Positions 6,697-13,246 are shown, counted from the stretch's first letter. The stretch: DNA of 13,346 nucleotides from JBDLID01 sp039715055 (GCA_039715055.1 JBDLID010000087.1:1-13346), one strand, 5' to 3'. Notes: generated from the letters alone by a model not told the origin. Made by a program: numbers and translations.

Positions 6697-8945
6697 GGTG
6701 GCCGCTGGGGTGGGCGTCTTGGCGGACCACCGCCACCGCCGGCAAGCTTGACGATGATCTGGTTTGATTTCTGCAGCCTGGTGGTCATGGTTGTGAACAG
6801 ATGCCGCGAGACGTCCGGATGTTTATCGATAATTTCATCAATCTTATCACCAGGGTAGCGTTTGACCGTAGTTCGCCCCTGTGAGACGATGGAAGCTGTA
6901 CGGTGCTCACCGGTGATCGCCGCCATCTCGCCAAAGTATTCTCCGGGCTCTGTGAGCTCGGCAATTTTTTTACCGCTCTTGATCACTGTCAGGCCGCCGC
7001 GGATGAGCTTGAAGAAATCAATATCAGCATTGCCTTCACGGATGATCATATCACCGTCTTCGTAGATCTCCTCATCGGGATTCACCAGGTAGGCGGGCAG
7101 GCTCTCCTCATGGGCTACGGTTCGGCGCAACGCCTCTTCCACACTGGTAATTCCCTGACGCACCTTTTCCAGGGCCGCATCACGCAGCGGAACCATCCCT
7201 TCCTGGCCGGCTACCTTACGCAACTGGTCTTCCGGCACCTCGGCACTGATGGCCTTGGCCACCTCGTCGGTTACCTCCATCAGTTCAAAGAAACCAACCC
7301 GTCCCTTGTATCCAAGCCCGTTGCAGGCCGAACAGCCGGCAGGACCGTAAGTGACCAGGTCATCCAGTTCATCCTCACTGAAGCCCATGGAGATCAGCTG
7401 ATTTTCAGGATGCTCGACGACCTTTTTGCATTTCTGACAGAGCCGCCTGCCAAGACGCTGGGACAGGACCATGGTCACTGATGAGGCAAGCATAAAAGAG
7501 GGAATACCGATATCGATGAGACGACCGATGGTGGCCGCACTGTCGTTGGTGTGCAGGGTGGAGAAAACCAGGTGACCGGTCATGGCGGCCTTGATGGCAA
7601 TTTCAGCGGTCTCCATATCCCGGATCTCACCAACCATGATGATGTCGGGATCCTGGCGGAGAAAAGCTTTCAGTGCCGCGGCAAAGGTCATGCCCACCTC
7701 GGTGTTGACATTGACCTGGTTGATGCCTTTGAAGTTGAATTCCACCGGATCCTCAGCGGTCAGGATCTTGATGTCTTCGGCATTGAGTGAGTTGAGTGCT
7801 GAGTAGAGCGTTACCGTCTTACCGGAACCGGTGGGACCGGTAACAAGGAGCAGCCCCTGGGGTCGCTTCAGACATCTCTTGAGCATATCGAAGGTGGAGA
7901 CCTCAAAACCGAGCTTGGTGAGGTCAACGTTCAGTGATGATTTATCAAGAATACGCAGAACCACAGATTCGCCGAACAGGGTAGGCAGTGACGAGACACG
8001 AAAGTCCACAGACCGGTTGCGCCCCAACCGCATCTTGATCCGGCCGTCCTGGGGAACCCGTCGCTCGGTGATATCGAGGTCGGCGAGAATTTTCATCCGG
8101 GCAACAAGAGCATTTTTGATGGTCAGCGGCAGGTTCATGGACTTGAAAAGCGATCCGTCCTTCCGGTAGCGAACCTGCATGGACTTCTCGTAGGGCTCGA
8201 CGTGGATATCGGAGACACCATCCTGAACAGCCTTGACCAGAATACCGTTGACCAGCTTGATGATCGGTGCATCGGAGGCGGCAAACTGATCCGGCCCCTC
8301 TTCCTCGGCCATGGCCTCGATCTCAAAGTCGTCGGCGGCCTCGGCTACGATGGAGCCAAAATCGTCAATCTCATCCACCGACATCTCGTCGTCGAAATCA
8401 CCTCCATCGGCATTCTGGAGAAAGGAGCTGGCCTCTTCATCGGTAATACCGTAATACTTCTGGAAAGCTGCAACCAGATCCTTTTCCATGGAGACACAGA
8501 CGGAGATGTCCTTGCCGGTGATCTCCTGGAGTTTTTCCACCGCCTCGGTATCGGTGGGCTCGGCCATTGTCAGCTGCAGGGTATTGCCGGCAAGCCGGAG
8601 CGGAAAGGCCATGAACTCCTTGGCAGCCTCGTAGGGAAGAAGACCTACAGCCTCTTTGGACGGCGGCTCATCAGCGATAATCACCGGGGTGAAGTTATGC
8701 TGCCGACTGAGGAAATTGAAGATGGTATCGTCGTCGATATACTCCAGCTGCATCAGGACTTGACCGAAGCGTCCGCCCTTGTCCTTCTTGAACTGTTTTT
8801 TGGCTGTATCGAGCTGGGATGTGGTGATGTAACCGGCTTTACTGAGCAGTTCGCCGATCTTAACTTTACCGGCGCCGGAACGGTCTTTTACCGTACCTTT
8901 GAGAGAGCTCTTTTTTTTGCGGGTGGATTTTTGGGCAAGGGCCAT
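6687..8945 (-). CDS. pilB: Type IV pilus/type II secretion assembly ATPase (PilB/GspE family) with C-terminal cyclic-nucleotide-binding domain
   Basis: This cytoplasmic hexameric ATPase would power pilus extension or type II secretion. From the chosen ATG it has 752 residues. A basic N-terminus is followed by an MshEN-type domain (about 27-85) with two 'IGxxL..xGxI....L' motifs, an acidic linker (about 180-220), and the PilB core. The core has Walker A GPTGSGKT (370-377), Walker B with IIMVGEIRD (about 435-443), the His box STLHTND, and the four-Cys zinc site (Cys503/506 and Cys538/541). Beyond the usual PilB end there is a cyclic-nucleotide-binding domain (about 620-730) retaining FGE (671-673) and the phosphate-cassette Arg682 (EHRTAS). 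It ends in a Gly/Pro-rich tail. No other pilus genes are nearby, so PilB versus GspE is undecided. An in-frame TTG at 8993 would add 16 hydrophobic-rich residues; the ATG at 8945 (MALAQKS) looks more natural, though its ribosome site is weak. Confidence 0.9.
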   Translation of the reverse strand: MALAQKSTRKKKSSLKGTVKDRSGAGKVKIGELLSKAGYITTSQLDTAKKQFKKDKGGRFGQVLMQLEYIDDDTIFNFLSRQHNFTPVIIADEPPSKEAVGLLPYEAAKEFMAFPLRLAGNTLQLTMAEPTDTEAVEKLQEITGKDISVCVSMEKDLVAAFQKYYGITDEEASSFLQNADGGDFDDEMSVDEIDDFGSIVAEAADDFEIEAMAEEEGPDQFAASDAPIIKLVNGILVKAVQDGVSDIHVEPYEKSMQVRYRKDGSLFKSMNLPLTIKNALVARMKILADLDITERRVPQDGRIKMRLGRNRSVDFRVSSLPTLFGESVVLRILDKSSLNVDLTKLGFEVSTFDMLKRCLKRPQGLLLVTGPTGSGKTVTLYSALNSLNAEDIKILTAEDPVEFNFKGINQVNVNTEVGMTFAAALKAFLRQDPDIIMVGEIRDMETAEIAIKAAMTGHLVFSTLHTNDSAATIGRLIDIGIPSFMLASSVTMVLSQRLGRRLCQKCKKVVEHPENQLISMGFSEDELDDLVTYGPAGCSACNGLGYKGRVGFFELMEVTDEVAKAISAEVPEDQLRKVAGQEGMVPLRDAALEKVRQGITSVEEALRRTVAHEESLPAYLVNPDEEIYEDGDMIIREGNADIDFFKLIRGGLTVIKSGKKIAELTEPGEYFGEMAAITGEHRTASIVSQGRTTVKRYPGDKIDEIIDKHPDVSRHLFTTMTTRLQKSNQIIVKLAGGGGGPPRRPPQRPPKP

Positions 8946-8974
8946 GACGTCATCAACTATAAAGAAAGAAAAAG

Positions 8975-8989
8975 TGACCGTTCCGGTCA
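8975..8989 (-). promoter_or_regulatory. Leader hairpin with T-rich tail upstream of the PilB-type ATPase gene
   Basis: On the - strand TGACCG-GAA-CGGTCA is a perfect 6-bp stem followed by C and a T-rich run (TTTTTCTTTCTTT), about 30 nt before the ATG at 8945. It resembles a small intrinsic terminator or attenuator, or alternatively a dyad operator. Confidence 0.4.
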
Positions 8990-9054
8990 ACAATAACCTG
9001 CTTGTCTATCACTAATTGCTCTATTAGGGTACAACGTTTTTTCCAAAAAAACAA

Positions 9055-9090
9055 ACGGGTTAAAAAAAGATAACTCTTTTTTTAACCCGT
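9055..9090 (-). terminator. Second, 16-bp terminator downstream of fhs
   Basis: ACGGGTTAAAAAAAGA (9055-9070) and its exact complement (9075-9090) enclose a TAAC loop. On the - strand the stem is followed by TTGTTTTTTTGG, a good U-tract. It backs up the terminator at 9097-9135 and insulates the ATPase gene from fhs transcription. Confidence 0.75.
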
Positions 9091-9096
9091 AAAGAA

Positions 9097-9135
9097 AAAT
9101 GGAGGAGTGACAACCGTGGGGATCACCCTCCATTT
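9097..9135 (-). terminator. Primary intrinsic terminator of fhs
   Basis: AAATGGAGG-A-GTGA (9097-9110) pairs with TCACCCTCCATTT (9123-9135): 13 bp with a single bulged A and a 12-nt loop. Reading in the fhs direction, the stem ends in ATTTTTCTTT. It starts about 28 nt after the fhs stop codon. Confidence 0.75.
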
Positions 9136-9162
9136 ATTTTGGAAACAATGTCAAAAAAGTGG

Positions 9163-10929
9163 TTAGAAGACTCCTTTCACTTTGCCGGTTTCCACATCCA
9201 CATCCACACGACGGTAGGCAGGATCTGAACCGGTTCCGGGCATGAGGCTGATGGCACCGGCCACCGGAACAACAAATCCTGCACCTTTGTAGGTGAGGAT
9301 GTCACGGATGGGCAGGGTCCAGCCTTTGGGGGTCCCCTTGAGCGTCGGGTTGTGCGACAGGGAGAGATGGGTCTTGACCATACAGGTTCCCATCTCGGCC
9401 ATGTCCGGATCGTCGGCAAGACGCTTCAGTTTGGCCTGGGCCTCGGGGGTGTAGCTGACACCGTCGGCACCGTAAACCTCTCTGGCGATGGCATCGATAC
9501 GCTTGTCCAGCGGATCGGAGAGGTCGTAGAGGAACTTAAAGTCGTTGGGTTCCTCACAGGCATCGACAACGGCATCGGCAAACTCGAGTGCACCTTCACC
9601 ACCGTGCTCCCAGTGCCTGGAAAGCGCCACGCGGGCACCGGCAGCCTCGGCAATCCTGCGGACCGCCGCGATCTCGTTGTCGGTATCGGTGTAGAAGGCG
9701 TTGATACAGACAACCGGGTTGATGCCGGCCTTTTTGACGGTTCCGATGTGATGGATGAGGTTCTTGCAGCCTTCCTCGACCCAACCGACATTCTCCTTGT
9801 TATACTCTTCCGGCCGCGGCTTGCCTGGAACCGGAATGGGTGCGCCACCGTGGGATTTGAGGGCCTGGATAGTGGCCACGACAACGGCGCAGTTCGGCTT
9901 GTTGCCGGAAAAGCGGCACTTGAGGTTCCAGAACTTCTCAAAGCCGATATCGGCACCAAATCCGGACTCGGTGACGTTGTAGTCGGCGATCTTAAGGCCG
10001 ACACGGTCAGCGATTACGGAAGACTGGCCAATGGCGATATTGGCGAACGGTCCGGCATGGACAAGCACCGGCTGGCCTTCCAGGGTCTGCATCAGGTTGG
10101 GGTTCAGGGCCTGGACCATCCAGGCGGTCATGGCACCGTCGACTTCAAGATCTGCAGTGGTGATGGGCCGATCCTGCTTGTCGTAGGCAACGACGATCTT
10201 GCCGATGCGGCGACGCATGTCGGCCAGATCGTTGGCAATGGAGAGGATGGCCATGATCTCAGACGATACGGCAATGGCAAAAGAAGACTTCATGGTGAAG
10301 CCGTCCATCTTGCCGGGTCCCTGGCCGATGGTGATGTCACGCAGGGCCTGGGCGCAGTAGTCGATGATCCAGTTGAACTCGACCTTCTTGGGGTGGATGT
10401 TGAGACGCTTGAGGTTCCGCTGGGCCAGCTGATCATCGGTGTAGTTGGCCTCGTGCTGCATCCTCGCGGTGAGTGCTACCATACCCAGGTTGTGAGCGTT
10501 CATGATGGCGTTGATGTCGCCGGTGAGACCCAGGGAGAACTCGGTGAGCGGGATACACTGGGCCAGACCACCGCCGGCAGCAGATCCCTTGATGTTCATG
10601 GTCGGTCCACCGGAGGGCTGGCGGATGGCGCCGACAACCGACTTGTTGCGCTTGCCAAGCCCCTGAACAAGACCCATGGCACAGGTTGACTTGCCTTCTC
10701 CAAGAGGAGTCGGGCTGATGGCGGTGACATCGACATACTTGCCATCGGGCTTGTCGCCGAGACGACCCATAATTCGATTGTAATCGAGCTTTCCGACATA
10801 ATGACCGTAGGGAAGCACCTCTTCTTTTTCTAGACCGAGGATCTCTCCAAGCTCATAAACGGTCTTCATGCGGGACTCTGCTTCCTGGGCAATTTCCCAA
10901 TCGGCATGTTTTGTAGGATCAAGAGCCAT
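9163..10929 (-). CDS. fhs: Formate-tetrahydrofolate ligase
   Basis: This cytoplasmic enzyme makes 10-formyl-tetrahydrofolate from formate, THF and ATP. It feeds purine and one-carbon metabolism, and in sulfate reducers also the methyl branch of the Wood-Ljungdahl pathway. The 588 residues span the whole family: N-terminal helices, the ATP-binding loop PTPLGEGKST (73-82), the AIRQPSGGPT formyl-phosphate region (Arg103), IKGSAAGGGL (113-122), HAGPFANIA, ESGFGADIGFEKF and VVVATIQALKSHGG. Several signature positions depart from the common form: GGGL for GGGY, FSLGLTGD for the usual LH(F/L)TGD, and ATIQALK for ATxRALK. This looks like the deltaproteobacterial subtype rather than decay. The start is the ATG at 10929 because AGAGGTGA lies 6 nt upstream; an ATG 21 bases earlier lacks a site. 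The gene is monocistronic: its own promoter lies upstream and two tandem terminators follow. Confidence 0.97.
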   Translation of the reverse strand: MALDPTKHADWEIAQEAESRMKTVYELGEILGLEKEEVLPYGHYVGKLDYNRIMGRLGDKPDGKYVDVTAISPTPLGEGKSTCAMGLVQGLGKRNKSVVGAIRQPSGGPTMNIKGSAAGGGLAQCIPLTEFSLGLTGDINAIMNAHNLGMVALTARMQHEANYTDDQLAQRNLKRLNIHPKKVEFNWIIDYCAQALRDITIGQGPGKMDGFTMKSSFAIAVSSEIMAILSIANDLADMRRRIGKIVVAYDKQDRPITTADLEVDGAMTAWMVQALNPNLMQTLEGQPVLVHAGPFANIAIGQSSVIADRVGLKIADYNVTESGFGADIGFEKFWNLKCRFSGNKPNCAVVVATIQALKSHGGAPIPVPGKPRPEEYNKENVGWVEEGCKNLIHHIGTVKKAGINPVVCINAFYTDTDNEIAAVRRIAEAAGARVALSRHWEHGGEGALEFADAVVDACEEPNDFKFLYDLSDPLDKRIDAIAREVYGADGVSYTPEAQAKLKRLADDPDMAEMGTCMVKTHLSLSHNPTLKGTPKGWTLPIRDILTYKGAGFVVPVAGAISLMPGTGSDPAYRRVDVDVETGKVKGVF

Positions 10930-10935
10930 ACCATT

Positions 10936-10942
10936 CACCTCT
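10936..10942 (-). promoter_or_regulatory. Ribosome binding site deciding the fhs start
   Basis: On the - strand AGAGGTG lies 6 nt before the ATG at 10929. It selects this Met over the in-frame ATG at 10950, which this site would follow rather than precede. Confidence 0.75.
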
Positions 10943-10981
10943 TCATTCAAAGATTAACTGTCACAAAAAAACGGTTGATTA

Positions 10982-11009
10982 AGTATACCGCCTTTCTCAC
11001 ACCCCTCAA
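10982..11009 (-). promoter_or_regulatory. Candidate fhs promoter
   Basis: On the - strand TTGAGG (11009-11004) and TATACT (10987-10982) are 16 nt apart, matching sigma70 elements at 4 of 6 and 5 of 6 bases. The region upstream (11010-11050) is very AT-rich, like an UP element. The implied leader is only about 45 nt, too short for a riboswitch. Confidence 0.5.
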
Positions 11010-11138
11010 ATTCATAATTATTGATGAGCTACATAACTAATTTTTATCAAAGTGTCAATCGGAGATGACTGGTTGTTCACCAAAGGTCCTGAAAAATCCA
11101 TTGCTTGAGTGAAATTGTTGCTATTTTCCCCGTTGGTG

Positions 11139-11167
11139 TTGACAACAGGAGAGCACAGCCGTATATT
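11139..11167 (+). promoter_or_regulatory. Strong sigma70 promoter of the arsR-permease operon
   Basis: TTGACA (11139-11144, perfect -35) is followed after exactly 17 nt by TATATT (11162-11167, 5 of 6 bases of the -10). The -10 lies inside the dyad at 11160-11185, so a bound repressor would block polymerase. Confidence 0.75.
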
Positions 11168-11185
11168 CACAAATGGCGATATACG
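11160..11185 (+). promoter_or_regulatory. Probable ArsR-type operator
   Basis: CGTATAT (11160-11166) and ATATACG (11179-11185) are exact inverted repeats with a 12-nt spacer. They cover the -10 element and the likely transcription start, immediately before the arsR ribosome site. Position and AT-rich dyad are typical of autoregulated ArsR/SmtB family genes. Confidence 0.6.
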
Positions 11186-11190
11186 ACAAC

Positions 11191-11196
11191 AGGAGG
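11191..11196 (+). promoter_or_regulatory. Ribosome binding site of the ArsR-family gene
   Basis: A perfect AGGAGG sits 5 nt before the ATG at 11202. It fixes the start and rules out the upstream in-frame GTG at 11109, which precedes the promoter. Confidence 0.85.
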
Positions 11197-11201
11197 CTGC
11201 A

Positions 11202-11531
11202 ATGCGTCAATTTCTGAGGGTCATGAAGGCCCTGTCTGACCCCGGTCGGGTCAAAATCATCAAGCTTCTCGAACAGAGAGAGCTCTGTGTCTGTGAACTT
11301 TTCGGTCTTCTCGACCTGGCCCAGTCAACGGTCTCCAAACACCTCAAAATCCTGGAGGAGGCCGACCTGGTCACCTTTCGGAAAAAGGGCCAATGGATTC
11401 ACTACAGGCTTCGTGAGGTTGACGGGTCATTATACGCCATGGCAATGCTCAAACAGATGGACAGCTGGCTCAATGAAGAACCGGCAGTCACCGAACTGGT
11501 CAGCGAACTTGACCTGTTGGAGGAGAGATGA
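11202..11531 (+). CDS. ArsR/SmtB-family metal(loid)-responsive repressor
   Basis: A 109-residue winged helix-turn-helix protein that should bind its own promoter as a dimer and release on binding a thiophilic metal or metalloid. The N-terminus MKALSDPGRVKIIKLL is the standard ArsR alpha helix. ELCVCEL (about residues 27-33) is the alpha3 Cys-x-Cys site used by arsenite/antimonite or heavy-metal sensors. The recognition helix DLAQSTVSKHLKIL and the wing (LVTFRKKGQWIHYRL) follow. The start at 11202 is set by the perfect AGGAGG. Together with the strong promoter and overlapping dyad this indicates negative autoregulation. The permease gene 97 nt downstream is the probable target and shares the transcript. 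The inducer (arsenite, organoarsenical or another soft metal) cannot be resolved from sequence. Confidence 0.9.
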   Translation: MRQFLRVMKALSDPGRVKIIKLLEQRELCVCELFGLLDLAQSTVSKHLKILEEADLVTFRKKGQWIHYRLREVDGSLYAMAMLKQMDSWLNEEPAVTELVSELDLLEER

Positions 11532-11538
11532 CTCTCCT
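11521..11538 (+). other. Stem-loop spanning the arsR stop codon
   Basis: AGGAGAG (11521-11527) and CTCTCCT (11532-11538) form a perfect 7-bp stem whose ATGA loop contains the stop codon. An alternative hairpin, CCTGT/ACAGG (11536-11551), overlaps its right arm. No T-tract follows. The element may tune expression of the downstream permease relative to the repressor. Confidence 0.4.
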
Positions 11539-11625
11539 GTTTGATGACAGGCAGCAACCAGTTGTTCTGAACATCAATGAAACCATAAACTTCTTTGTTA
11601 TAGAGCTCTGAAAATATCGGGAATA

Positions 11626-12741
11626 ATGATGAAACCACTTCAACCGCTTCCAATTCACCAGCCAGACACCGGCGACTGCGACTGTTCAGCACCGCAGCAA
11701 AACCAGGATAAGGGCAGCAGGCTGCCCCTGGGGGCCAGACTTGTCATCGGTGCACTACTGCTGGCGGCCTGGATTCTTATCTATCGTCAACTCCAGCCGA
11801 TTTCCACCTTCCTCAGTTATGAGGTGTTCGGACTTTCAAGGGAGAGCCACCTGGGACACAGTGTCCAGTTTTTCCTTTATGACACCCCGAAAATATTCTT
11901 CCTTCTGGCACTGGTTATTTTTGGGGTGGGTGTTCTGCGTACCTATGTCACCCCGGAACGGACACGGGCCTTCCTGACCGGTAAGAGCCTGTTTGCAGCC
12001 CATGTCATTGCCGCCCTGGTCGGCATCATCACCCCTTTCTGCTCGTGCTCTGCCATTCCGCTTTTTATCGGCTTCATGACCGCCGGCATCCCGCTGGGAG
12101 TGACGTTTTCCTACCTCATCGCCGCCCCGATGATCAACGAGGTCGCCCTGATCATGCTCTACGGGCTTCTCGGCTGGAAGGTGGCTGCGATCTACGCCAC
12201 CATGGGACTGGCCATTGCCATCGTTGCTGGAATCATCCTCGGACGACTCAAACTCGACCATCATCTGGAGGAGTGGGTCCTGGAGCATCGAACAGGTATC
12301 CCCCTGGTCATGGCCAGCAAGCTCAGCTGGAACGACCGTATTGATGCGGGGATCAGTGAGGTCAAAGATATCGTCGGTAAAATCTGGTACTACATCATCG
12401 CTGGAATCATGGTCGGTGCCTTTATTCACGGCTTCGTTCCAGAAGGCGCCCTGGCAGGCGTCATGGGCAAAGGCGCATGGTGGGCGGTCCCTGCCGCGGT
12501 CGCCATGGGCATCCCCATGTACTCCAATGCCGCCGGAATGATCCCGGTGGTGGAGGCGCTGCTTGCCAAAGGTGCTGCACTGGGCACCGCACTGGCCTTC
12601 ATGATGTCTGTGATCGCCCTGTCACTGCCTGAGATCCTGATCCTGCGCAAGGCCCTCAAGCCCAAGCTGCTGGCAACCTTTGTAGCCATTGTCGGCCTGG
12701 GCATCCTCAGTGTCGGTTTCCTGTTCAATATCATCATTTAG
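11626..12741 (+). CDS. ArsP-like permease (UPF0718/DUF318 family)
   Basis: This is a 371-residue polytopic inner-membrane permease. A soluble N-terminus of about 35 residues contains a Cys-Asp-Cys pair (Cys18, Cys20). About eight hydrophobic segments follow (near 36-54, 88-106, 121-148, 159-182, 185-206, 252-273, 285-306 and 320-368). The family hallmark is TPFCSCSAIPLFIGF, with Cys139 and Cys141, followed by the conserved SYLIAAPMINEVAL segment and, in the second half, MGIPMYSNAAGMIPVVEALL. Members include ArsP, an efflux permease for trivalent organoarsenicals; other members are uncharacterised. Being downstream of an ArsR repressor with a CVC site fits metalloid or organometalloid efflux, with the Cys pairs as candidate ligands. 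Two adjacent ATG codons (11626, 11629) are possible starts; the second has better spacing from the weak GGGAA site. A shared transcript with arsR is likely, since no promoter or clear terminator lies in the gap. Substrate is unproven. Confidence 0.85.
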   Translation: MMKPLQPLPIHQPDTGDCDCSAPQQNQDKGSRLPLGARLVIGALLLAAWILIYRQLQPISTFLSYEVFGLSRESHLGHSVQFFLYDTPKIFFLLALVIFGVGVLRTYVTPERTRAFLTGKSLFAAHVIAALVGIITPFCSCSAIPLFIGFMTAGIPLGVTFSYLIAAPMINEVALIMLYGLLGWKVAAIYATMGLAIAIVAGIILGRLKLDHHLEEWVLEHRTGIPLVMASKLSWNDRIDAGISEVKDIVGKIWYYIIAGIMVGAFIHGFVPEGALAGVMGKGAWWAVPAAVAMGIPMYSNAAGMIPVVEALLAKGAALGTALAFMMSVIALSLPEILILRKALKPKLLATFVAIVGLGILSVGFLFNIII

Positions 12742-12845
12742 CCCGGTCACAACGCGGCAATATACAGAACACCCCCTGGCAGGGATACCTAAACTACAAA
12801 CTGGTATTGGATTCGCGGAAGAGCTGGGGAACTCCAACCTGGAAT

Positions 12846-13193
12846 TTACGGATGGGGTTTGACACCGTTATAGGTCGCGGCGAGAAAATTGCAGATCGCA
12901 ATCTCGTCATTGATAAATTTCTTACCCGTTGACAGGCTCTGCTGTATTCCGTCAGCCATTGGAGTCTCATCATCGAGGACAAGCACCGGGCTGGACTGAT
13001 TTTCCTGGCCCAGCAATTCGACGATGAGCGGCCGGGGCCGGGGAAAGTCAACTGAGATAATCTCGATCTCCTCACGTATTTCCGGCGAGTAGACGAGAAA
13101 TCCTTCGACCACACCGCAGGCCGGACAGTAATAGGGCCCCTGGTCGTCATCTTCAATCCACGGGTTGAGCGTAAAGAGCTTGTGTTTTGCCAT
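12846..13193 (-). CDS. DUF3088 family protein
   Basis: This 115-residue soluble protein resembles, by recall, the DUF3088 family. Recognisable pieces are the N-terminal 'KLFTLNPWIEDD' strand and turn, Tyr-Cys-Pro-Ala-Cys (Cys23-x2-Cys26) followed by a helix (VVEGFL), FPRPRPLIVELLGQENQS (about 50-67) and the strand PVLVLDD. The C-x2-C after a first beta strand, and the later Ser-Pro-Val-Leu (SSPVLVL) resembling a cis-Pro loop, suggest a thioredoxin-like fold, but function is unknown. It converges on the permease gene, with 104 nt and no convincing terminator between them, so a link to metalloid resistance is only positional. The ATG at 13193 is preceded by a modest GGGGAAACAGAGA purine stretch. 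The upstream region (13194-13346) runs to the window edge. Confidence 0.75.
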   Translation of the reverse strand: MAKHKLFTLNPWIEDDDQGPYYCPACGVVEGFLVYSPEIREEIEIISVDFPRPRPLIVELLGQENQSSPVLVLDDETPMADGIQQSLSTGKKFINDEIAICNFLAATYNGVKPHP

Positions 13194-13246
13194 CTGGTCT
13201 CTGTTTCCCCTGCAAACTCGTTAAGATATCGACTACGAATTAAAAA

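Noticed and set aside
8944..8953. Palindrome ATGACGTCAT over the PilB-type start codon
   Set aside because: A 10-bp palindrome here is plausibly chance, since it contains the start codon and the TGACGTCA core is a eukaryotic CRE site.
8202..8996. 264-codon open frame on the + strand opposite the PilB-type ATPase
   Set aside because: Antisense shadow; the - strand frame contains all expected ATPase motifs and this one has no recognisable domain.
9352..10689. 445-codon open frame on the + strand opposite fhs
   Set aside because: It is the antisense shadow of a well-conserved gene, with low-complexity Gly/Asp/Val-rich translation and no recognisable family.
10930..11108. Possible riboswitch upstream of fhs
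   Set aside because: The candidate promoter leaves only about 45 nt of leader, with no conserved aptamer-like structure visible.
11109..11201. GTG-initiated N-terminal extension of the ArsR-family protein
   Set aside because: It would start upstream of the strong promoter and its operator; the ATG at 11202 has a perfect ribosome site and matches family length.
12742..12845. Search for a terminator between the permease and DUF3088 genes
   Set aside because: Only a weak ATACC/GGTAT pairing with a 13-nt loop and no T-tract was seen; not enough to call.
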